Shown one piece after another: positions 1 through 5,369 of a DNA stretch of 7,134 nt. Within the stretch, counting starts at the first letter, position 1. Each line of letters starts with the position of its first letter. The stretch spans positions 1 through 7,134 of the forward strand of contig UQNU01000073.1 in assembly GCA_900542555.1 (NCBI GenBank), given 5' to 3'. A model generated the notes under the pieces. It made no database searches. It was not told where the DNA came from and worked only from the letters and a program-made list of their open reading frames with translations. The position numbers and the translations under genes are program-made. Origin of the DNA: an uncultured Collinsella sp. (lineage in GTDB: Bacteria > Actinomycetota > Coriobacteriia > Coriobacteriales > Coriobacteriaceae).

Positions 1-69
1 GGGTCAGCCCGTGGGAGGCCAGGGCGCCGCTGACCGGTGGACGGCACCGAGCCGTTCGCTTGAACTGAG
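1..69 (+). other. 3' end of an unidentified upstream transcription unit, rich in potential hairpins
   Basis: This stretch lies directly before a strong terminator, so it should be the tail of a + strand transcript that began outside the window. It can fold as GGTCAGC (2-8) with GCTGACC (29-35), then CGGTG (35-39) with CACCG (45-49), or alternatively ACGGC (41-45) with GCCGT (51-55), and a small GTTC/GAAC hairpin (54-57 with 62-65). One reading frame runs from the window edge to TGA at 66-68 and another stops at TGA 31-33. Neither peptide resembles a protein I recognise, and both use AGG/CGG/CGA codons that are uncommon in the genes downstream. It could be a structured RNA, a 3' UTR or a short C-terminal coding end. 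I cannot decide between these. Confidence 0.35.
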
Positions 70-101
70 AAGGGGGAGGCCTCGCGGCTTCCCCCTTTTT
101 T
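70..101 (+). terminator. Rho-independent terminator of the upstream unit
   Basis: AAGGGGGAGGC (70-80) pairs with GCTTCCCCCTT (87-97) through one G-U pair around the loop CTCGCG (81-86). A run of six T (96-101) follows. This is a textbook intrinsic terminator and separates the upstream transcript from the acpS operon. It is followed by GCGT, as is the hairpin at the other end of the window. Confidence 0.93.
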
Positions 102-115
102 GCGTTTACGGGCTT

Positions 116-145
116 TTGTCTCACATAGTAGCTGTGTTTTATAAC
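116..145 (+). promoter_or_regulatory. Candidate upstream promoter (P1) of the acpS operon
   Basis: TTGTCT (116-121) resembles a -35 box (4 of 6 consensus bases) and TATAAC (140-145) a -10 box (5 of 6), with an 18-base spacer. It lies just after the terminator and before the first gene, where a promoter is expected. It was found by eye only, and two promoter-like boxes in a fairly AT-rich gap can occur by chance. Confidence 0.4.
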
Positions 146-151
146 CCTCGT

Positions 152-181
152 TTGCCGCATCTTCTGTGAACGGGCTACAAT
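152..181 (+). promoter_or_regulatory. Candidate proximal promoter (P2) of the acpS operon
   Basis: TTGCCG (152-157) as -35 (4 of 6) and TACAAT (176-181) as -10 (5 of 6) are separated by 18 bases. Transcription would begin near 188, giving a leader of only about 20 bases before the acpS start at 211. No riboswitch or leader peptide would fit in such a short leader. It is the better placed of the two candidates. Confidence 0.5.
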
Positions 182-200
182 AACTTAGTCTGTGCGATAT

Positions 201-208
201 GGAGGTGA
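201..208 (+). promoter_or_regulatory. Ribosome binding site that sets the acpS start at 211
   Basis: GGAGGTGA is a near-perfect Shine-Dalgarno sequence. GGAGG ends five bases before ATG 211. An in-frame ATG at 199 overlaps this site itself and has no site of its own upstream, so 211 is the likely start. Confidence 0.85.
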
Positions 209-210
209 AC

Positions 211-750
211 ATGGCTGAAGCTGGTATCGGCGTTGATATCGTCGAGATTTCCCGGATGAAATCAATTCTTGAAAAGACGCCGTCGTTTGCTCGGCGTGTG
301 TTTACCGAAGAAGAGCGTGCGTATTGCGATGTATCATCGCGTCCCGCTGCTCACTATGCGAGCCGCTTTGCTTCGCGCGAGGCGGTGCTTAAAGCTCTCG
401 GCACGGGTTTTAGTCAAGGCGTGGGTCGCAAGGATGTTTCGGTAACGCGTGATAAACTCGGCAAACCGAAGGCGCTGCTTTCGGGCCGTGCACTCGAGAT
501 CGCTCATGAGCTGGGTGTTGTTGAGGTCGCTCTTTCCATTACGCTTACAGGAGACTTAGCCGTTGCGAATGCCATCGCGATTACCGAAGATGCTCGGCCT
601 AAGCCAAAAGATGAAAAGGTGAGCACCAAGAAACGCGTAGCGCAGACATTTAAAGAGGCTCGCTCTGTTTTAGATGAGCTTGAGCAGCTGCAGAATTCAG
701 CATTGACGGAGCACCTGGGCGATGCTTCGCAAGATACGCTAGGAGCATAG
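211..750 (+). CDS. acpS: Holo-[acyl-carrier-protein] synthase with a C-terminal helical extension
   Basis: AcpS moves the 4'-phosphopantetheine arm of coenzyme A onto a serine of acyl carrier protein, which activates it for fatty acid synthesis in the cytosol. The family marks are visible: GVDIVEI (7-13) with the Mg-binding Asp9, FTEEE (31-35), SREAVLKALGTG (55-66) with Glu57 and Lys61, and LGKP (83-86). I start the gene at 211 rather than the in-frame ATG 199, giving 179 residues. Two things are odd. The usual S-[IL]-[ST]-H motif reads SITL (109-112), so the conserved His is Leu112. The AcpS fold should end near residue 125, as the family is usually about 120-130 residues, but some 55 more follow: a charged linker, then a probable amphipathic helix (about 140-162) and a loose tail. 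The stop codon abuts the next ATG, and this gene's end carries the next gene's ribosome binding site (AGGAG, 741-745). Family assignment is firm; the effect of the Leu and the tail is unknown. Confidence 0.93.
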   Translation: MAEAGIGVDIVEISRMKSILEKTPSFARRVFTEEERAYCDVSSRPAAHYASRFASREAVLKALGTGFSQGVGRKDVSVTRDKLGKPKALLSGRALEIAHELGVVEVALSITLTGDLAVANAIAITEDARPKPKDEKVSTKKRVAQTFKEARSVLDELEQLQNSALTEHLGDASQDTLGA

Positions 751-2367
751 ATGAAACCGGTTTTGAGTACCGAAGAAGTCGTTCGTCTCGAGGATATCAT
801 CGAACGCGAAGGGACTTCGAAGGCCGAGCTTATGGAGCTAGCGGGTGAGTTTGCCGCCAACGAGGTCTTGAAGCTCAATCCCGATCGGGTTCTCGTTCTG
901 GTCGGTTTTGGTAATAATGGCGGCGACGGTTGGGTTGCCGCCGATATCCTGAGCCATAAGGGCGTGGACGTCGATATCGTTTCTCCGGTTGAGCCGGATG
1001 AGATTCCTGCTGCTCTGGCACGTCATGTTGCTCGTCGTACTGCCGGCCGCGATGTGCACGTTTGCGTTGGCCCCTCGCGTGACGAACTCGAGGTTTTGAT
1101 CGATAAGGCCGATGTTGTTGTCGATGCCATTTTTGGTACCGGTTTCCATGGGAATCTGCGTGCGCCGTTCTCCATCTGGATTCCTACGGTCAATGAATGC
1201 GCCGATTGTGTCGTATCCATTGATGTCCCCTCGGGCCTGAATGCCGAGACGGGCGTTGTTGATGACGACTGCATTCGTGCCGAACATACGGTGACGATGA
1301 TTGCGCCCAAGATTGGTCTGTATAGCGCTGATGGCCCTGAGTATGCTGGCGATTTGATCTGCGGCAATCTTTACGACCGTCTTGACGAGGTCATCGATGA
1401 TGTCGACCACGCCGCCGAGATTGTCGAGCCCGGTGACTTAGTTGATTACTTTGCCCCACTACCTACGAATATCGATAAGTATTCCCGTGGCTCTGTGCTT
1501 ATTGTCGCCGGATCTGCGCAATATCCTGGTGCTGCCATTATGGCGGCCAAGTCTGCAGCTCGCGCGGGTGCTGGTTACGTGGCAGTCGCGGCTCCTGACG
1601 CCTGCGCTAATCTTATTCGCATTGCACTTCCTTCGATTCCCGTCTTTGCTATTCCGTCTGATTCCCGCGGCTCCTTTGGCGCCGCTGCGCGCATGACGGT
1701 GTGCGAGATTGCAAAGAAGTACAGCTGCGTACTGTGCGGTCCCGGTATGACGACGTCTGCCGGCGCTATGCAGGTGGTTTCGGGCTTGCTCGAGCTTGAT
1801 GTACCGCTTATTTTGGATGCCGATGCACTCAACTGCCTTGCTAAGATTGCCATTGACGGTATTGATAGTAACCCCGAGATGTATCGTCGCGAGCAGCCGT
1901 TGGTTATGACGCCGCACTATCGTGAGCTTTCGCGTCTGGTTGCCGGTGACGAGGTGAACGACCTTGGTACCGCGATTGCAGCCGCGCAGAAGGTTGTCTG
2001 GGCTGCAGGCTCCGACAATCTGGTGGTCATTGCCAAGGGGCCGACGACGGCTATCTGTGGCGTTGAGCGTGTGCTGCTGCCACTTTCGGGTCCGGCTTCT
2101 CTGGCAACTGCCGGTTCGGGTGATGTTCTCGCGGGTATTTTGGCCGGCACGCTTGCCACCATGCGCGACGAGATGGATCGTTGGGAGTTGCTGTATTCGT
2201 ACGCCGTCGCACTTCACAGCTACGCCGGTTTTGCCGCGGCGACGGAGTATGGTGAGAAGAGCGTTATCGCGACCGATCTTATCGACTTGATTGGTCCTGC
2301 CATGGAGCTGGCGGCAAAGGATGCGCTCGAAGATCTGGGAATCATGGACGAAGGGTCGGATGACTAA
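751..2367 (+). CDS. nnr: Bifunctional NAD(P)HX epimerase / ADP-dependent NAD(P)HX dehydratase
   Basis: This enzyme repairs hydrated NADH and NADPH. The N-terminal YjeF_N domain (about 1-215) interconverts the R and S epimers. The C-terminal, ribokinase-like domain (about 235-525) dehydrates the S form at the expense of ADP (ATP in eukaryotes). Epimerase motifs are GNNGGDG (54-60), DAIFGTG (125-131) and SIDVPSG (156-162). Dehydratase motifs are VLIVAGS (249-255), CGPGM (329-333), LDADALN (355-361), TPH (387-389), KGP (429-431) and AGSGDVLAG (454-462), with the catalytic Asp458. The 538 residues fit the bifunctional form. The usual TPHPGE reads TPHYRE (387-392), keeping His and Glu. The gene starts at the base after the acpS stop, with AGGAG five bases upstream of the ATG, so the two are probably translationally coupled. 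In mycobacteria nnr also lies near alr and the tsa genes. The protein is commonly annotated nnrE/nnrD, nnr or yjeF. Confidence 0.97.
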   Translation: MKPVLSTEEVVRLEDIIEREGTSKAELMELAGEFAANEVLKLNPDRVLVLVGFGNNGGDGWVAADILSHKGVDVDIVSPVEPDEIPAALARHVARRTAGRDVHVCVGPSRDELEVLIDKADVVVDAIFGTGFHGNLRAPFSIWIPTVNECADCVVSIDVPSGLNAETGVVDDDCIRAEHTVTMIAPKIGLYSADGPEYAGDLICGNLYDRLDEVIDDVDHAAEIVEPGDLVDYFAPLPTNIDKYSRGSVLIVAGSAQYPGAAIMAAKSAARAGAGYVAVAAPDACANLIRIALPSIPVFAIPSDSRGSFGAAARMTVCEIAKKYSCVLCGPGMTTSAGAMQVVSGLLELDVPLILDADALNCLAKIAIDGIDSNPEMYRREQPLVMTPHYRELSRLVAGDEVNDLGTAIAAAQKVVWAAGSDNLVVIAKGPTTAICGVERVLLPLSGPASLATAGSGDVLAGILAGTLATMRDEMDRWELLYSYAVALHSYAGFAAATEYGEKSVIATDLIDLIGPAMELAAKDALEDLGIMDEGSDD

Positions 2368-2369
2368 TC

Positions 2370-3515
2370 ATGAATAAAGCCGATTTGACGCGCTGGTCCT
2401 GGGTCGAGATCGACCGTGGGGCGCTCCGTCGCAACACGAGGGCCTATAAGAACTTGCTGAATCCACGTCAGCGCCTGTGCTGCGTGGTCAAGGCCGATGC
2501 TTATGGTCATGGAGCTGTTGAGTGCGCCAAGATCATGTATTCGGCCGGTGCCGACATGTTTGCCGTGGCGACGGTTAACGAGGGCATTGAGCTCCGACAG
2601 GGCGGGATTACGAAGCCCATCCTCATCCTAAGCGAGCCGCCTATCGAGGCCATTCCGACGTTGCTCGAGTTTGATATCATGCCCTCGGTCTATACGTCTG
2701 ACTTTGCTCTTGCGTATGGCGAATGTGCCGTCGCGGCGGGCAAGGTGGGCAAGTATCATCTCGCCATCGAGACAGGTATGAATCGTATCGGCGTACACTA
2801 CACGCAGGTGCTCGACTTTGTGCGCGGTATTAATTTCCATCGCGGTATTCAGTGCGACGGCGTATTTACGCACTTCGCCACGGCCGATGAACCTTCGGGC
2901 TGGGACTACAAACTGCAGTGTCAGCGCTTTACCGAGGCCGTTCAGGCCATTAAGGATGCGGGCTTTGAGTGCGGTATCGTGCACTGCGCCAACACGCCGT
3001 CCTCGATGCTCGACCCCTCGATGCATTTTGATATGATTCGCGCCGGCGTTGGCTTGTATGGCATGCAGCCGTGCGAGCTGAGTGGCCGCGTGATGCAGCT
3101 TGATCCCGTTATGAGCGTCCATGCGCGCGTGACGCGTGTGGCACACCCTGCGATGGGTGAGGGCGTGGGCTACGGTTTTACCTACCGCGTACCGCGCACG
3201 CGCGTTCAGATCTGCACGCTGCCGATCGGTTATGCCGACGGCCTATCGCGTACGCTTTCCAATCGTATGGATGTGCTGTATCGCGGCGAGCGCGTGCATC
3301 AGGTTGGCAATATCTGCATGGACCAGTTTATGGTCGCCATTCAGTCCAACCCGGCACACGAGATTCCCGAGGCCGAGTATGGTGACGAGATGATTATTGT
3401 CGGCCGCGATGGCGATGCCGAGATCACTATGGACGAGATGGCCCGACTGCGCGGAACGATTAACTACGAGGTCGCCTGCGGCTTTGGCATGCGTCTCGAC
3501 AAGGTCTACGTGTAG
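2370..3515 (+). CDS. alr: Alanine racemase
   Basis: Alr is a PLP enzyme that converts L-alanine to D-alanine for peptidoglycan. It acts as a cytosolic dimer, an N-terminal TIM barrel plus a C-terminal beta domain. The PLP lysine is Lys41 in VVKADAYGHG (39-48), with Tyr45 also conserved. TGMNRIG (135-141) supplies Arg139, IRAGVGLYG (223-231) supplies Arg224 that faces the pyridine nitrogen, and the second catalytic base is Tyr268 in GYGFTY (267-272). LPIGYADG (284-291) and INYE near the C-terminus are also typical. The 381 residues match the family. One difference: where many alanine racemases have a carbamylated lysine seven residues before the conserved Arg (Lys129 in Geobacillus), this protein has Ala132. 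The ATG lies two bases after the nnr stop with no strong ribosome binding site close by, which suggests translation by re-initiation. Confidence 0.97.
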   Translation: MNKADLTRWSWVEIDRGALRRNTRAYKNLLNPRQRLCCVVKADAYGHGAVECAKIMYSAGADMFAVATVNEGIELRQGGITKPILILSEPPIEAIPTLLEFDIMPSVYTSDFALAYGECAVAAGKVGKYHLAIETGMNRIGVHYTQVLDFVRGINFHRGIQCDGVFTHFATADEPSGWDYKLQCQRFTEAVQAIKDAGFECGIVHCANTPSSMLDPSMHFDMIRAGVGLYGMQPCELSGRVMQLDPVMSVHARVTRVAHPAMGEGVGYGFTYRVPRTRVQICTLPIGYADGLSRTLSNRMDVLYRGERVHQVGNICMDQFMVAIQSNPAHEIPEAEYGDEMIIVGRDGDAEITMDEMARLRGTINYEVACGFGMRLDKVYV

Positions 3516-3523
3516 GAGCCGCT

Positions 3524-4144
3524 ATGGGCGTCATGCACATCCCGGGCCATACCCATCAGGCACCACGTGAGGTCGCACTCGAGGAGATCGAGGCCGTTCT
3601 GGGCGATTGTCACCTCTGCCAGCTCTACCAGTCGCGTCACAATATCGTGTTTGGCGTGGGAAACCCCCGCGCCCGCGTCATGTTTATCGGTGAGGCGCCG
3701 GGTCGCAACGAGGATTTGCAGGGCGAACCGTTTGTGGGGGCGGCAGGCGAGGACCTCAACGGCATTTTGTCGCTGGCGGGGCTCAAACGCGAAGACGTCT
3801 ACATTGCCAATGTGCTTAAGTGCCGCCCGCCGGGAAACCGCAATCCGCGTCCCGAGGAAGTGCTGGCTTGCTCGCCGTTTTTGCGTGAGCAGATTCGAAG
3901 CATCTGGCCCGATATTATCGTGACGCTCGGCAACCCCGCGACGCACTTTGTGCTTAAGACCGAGATTGGCATTACTAAGCTGCGCGGCAGGTTCCACCAG
4001 ATGGGGCATTTTGTAGTAATGCCCACGTTCCATCCGGCAGCAGCGCTACGCAATCCGGCGTGGCAGGAACTGCTGGAGGAAGACTTTAAGATGCTGGGCG
4101 ACTATCTGGAGCGACATCCCGCACCAGAGGACGCCTCGGAATAA
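3524..4144 (+). CDS. udg: Family 4 (iron-sulfur) uracil-DNA glycosylase
   Basis: The enzyme cuts uracil, from cytosine deamination or dUTP misincorporation, out of DNA as the first step of base excision repair. Motif 1 is GEAPGRNED (56-64) and motif 2 is the His170 loop HPAAALRNP (170-178). Four cysteines spaced for a 4Fe-4S cluster are Cys29, Cys32, Cys100 (LKCRPP) and Cys116. The 206 residues fit the family. The KRRIH insertion that marks the UdgX subgroup is absent; the corresponding segment reads KLRGRFH (152-158). The ribosome binding site AGGAG (3514-3518) overlaps the alr stop codon and lies five bases before ATG 3524. A later ATG at 3533 is less well spaced. The first dozen residues are variable and carry no recognised domain. 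Older annotations may call this a phage SPO1 DNA polymerase-related protein. Its place between alr and tsaE is not the usual actinobacterial order as I know it. Confidence 0.95.
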   Translation: MGVMHIPGHTHQAPREVALEEIEAVLGDCHLCQLYQSRHNIVFGVGNPRARVMFIGEAPGRNEDLQGEPFVGAAGEDLNGILSLAGLKREDVYIANVLKCRPPGNRNPRPEEVLACSPFLREQIRSIWPDIIVTLGNPATHFVLKTEIGITKLRGRFHQMGHFVVMPTFHPAAALRNPAWQELLEEDFKMLGDYLERHPAPEDASE

Positions 4145-4156
4145 TAAGGAGCATAT

Positions 4157-4663
4157 ATGTCCCTGGAGCGCCTGGGGGTAGGTACTTACAAAACGACTTG
4201 CGCTGCCGATACGGAGTACTTTGGCGAGCTAATTGCACCGTGCCTTGAGGACGGCGATGTGCTCATCCTGACCGGTGGCCTGGGAGTGGGCAAAACTCAC
4301 TTTACCAAGGGCGTCTCGCGCGGGCTGGGCGATGGGCATATGGTTACGAGCCCTACGTTTGCGCTCATGGCCGTTCACGATCAAGGTCGTATTCCGCTGT
4401 TTCACTTTGATCTATACCGCCTGGAGCATGCCTACGAGCTCGAGGATACGGGCATTTTCGATGTGCTGGGCTATGAGGGTGCTTGCCTGCTGGAATGGGG
4501 CGAACAATTCCAGGACGAGCTGACGGATGAGTATCTTTCGGTGACGCTCAAGCGTGATGAGGGCGACAGCGATGTGCGAACGATAACGCTCGAGGCGCAC
4601 GGTGACCGCGCAATGGAGCTTTCCCATTTGATTGATAAGGCTGTACAAGATGAGCTTGCATAA
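4157..4663 (+). CDS. tsaE: tRNA threonylcarbamoyladenosine biosynthesis ATPase TsaE
   Basis: TsaE is the ATPase that binds the TsaB-TsaD pair and is needed for repeated rounds of t6A synthesis at position 37 of tRNAs reading ANN codons. The P-loop is GGLGVGKT (40-47) with Lys46. TSPTF (64-68), HFDLYRL (83-89) with Asp85, and LLEWGEQF (111-118) are the other family marks. At 168 residues it is slightly longer than the usual 150 or so, with extra residues at the C-terminus. AAGGAG (4146-4151) stands five bases before the ATG, and 12 bases separate it from the udg stop. Its 3' end overlaps the next gene by 14 bases, so TsaE and its partner are probably made together. Confidence 0.97.
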   Translation: MSLERLGVGTYKTTCAADTEYFGELIAPCLEDGDVLILTGGLGVGKTHFTKGVSRGLGDGHMVTSPTFALMAVHDQGRIPLFHFDLYRLEHAYELEDTGIFDVLGYEGACLLEWGEQFQDELTDEYLSVTLKRDEGDSDVRTITLEAHGDRAMELSHLIDKAVQDELA

Positions 4664-5369
4664 CGACAACGCGCTGGTGGTGGCGCTCGATACCTCGACC
4701 GACATGCTTGCCTGCGCGGCAAGCTGGATTGATGGACAGACGGGCGAGACGAAGCTCGTGAGTGGCGACCACATGTGTCGCCGTCACGCCAACGTTGAGC
4801 TCGTGAATACCGTCGACAGCGTGCTTGCTCAGGCCGGCATGGACCGTGCTGACGTGGGCAGTTACGTCGTCGGTCGCGGTCCGGGTTCGTTTACCGGCGT
4901 GCGTATCGGCATTTCCACCGCCAAGGGCTTGGCGCGCGGTGCCAACGTGCCGCTGTTGGGTGTGTCGACGCTCGACGCTTGCGCTTGGACGGCGTGGAAG
5001 GCTGGCGTGCGCGGCAAGCTTGGTATCTTGGCCGATGCTATGCGCGGTGAGGTATATCCGGCGCTGTATATGCTGGTCGATGAGGGTCCCGAGCGTCAAT
5101 TTGAGCGCGAACACGTGGTCAAGGCCGCCGTGGCGCTCGATGAGTGGCGCCAAGCAGCGGACTGGGACCAGGTTCAGCTGACCGGTGACGGTCTCGTGCG
5201 CTATGGCAAGCTGCTGGGTGAGGACGAGACCGCCCGCTGCGTGGAGCGCGACCTGTGGTGGCCTTCGGGCGAGGGCTTGCTGCTCGCGCACGCTGCGGGT
5301 GACAGCGATCCGGCTCGCGTCCTGCCGATTTACACGCGCCTTTCTGATGCCGAGGAAAACGAGCGCAAG
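4650..5369 (+). other. tsaB: TsaB domain of the fusion (residues 1-240)
   Basis: The N-terminus LVVALDTST (9-17) and the motif GPGSFTGVRIG are typical of TsaB, as is PIY (226-228) near the domain end. TsaB has the same ASKHA-type fold as TsaD but no catalytic activity; it pairs with TsaD and helps bind TsaE. The length is close to free-standing TsaB, about 230 residues. The 3' boundary is approximate. Confidence 0.9.

Noticed and set aside
1..69. 3' end of SRP RNA, RNase P RNA, tmRNA or a tRNA
   Set aside because: I looked for the SRP tetraloop region, the RNase P 3' consensus, a terminal CCA and a T-loop motif, and found none.
199..210. Upstream in-frame ATG for acpS at 199
   Set aside because: It overlaps the Shine-Dalgarno sequence that serves ATG 211, has no site of its own, and would add residues not seen in the family.
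104..210. Riboswitch or leader peptide before acpS
   Set aside because: The gap holds promoter-like boxes; a leader from the proximal promoter would be about 20 bases, and no stable fold or short frame with a ribosome binding site is seen.
1459..2217. Minus-strand frame of 252 codons opposite the NnrD domain
   Set aside because: It is entirely within a conserved gene on the other strand and has no motif or ribosome binding site that I can see.
3524..4144. UdgX-type uracil-DNA binding protein
   Set aside because: The KRRIH segment typical of UdgX is absent; the matching segment is KLRGRFH, as in ordinary family 4 enzymes.
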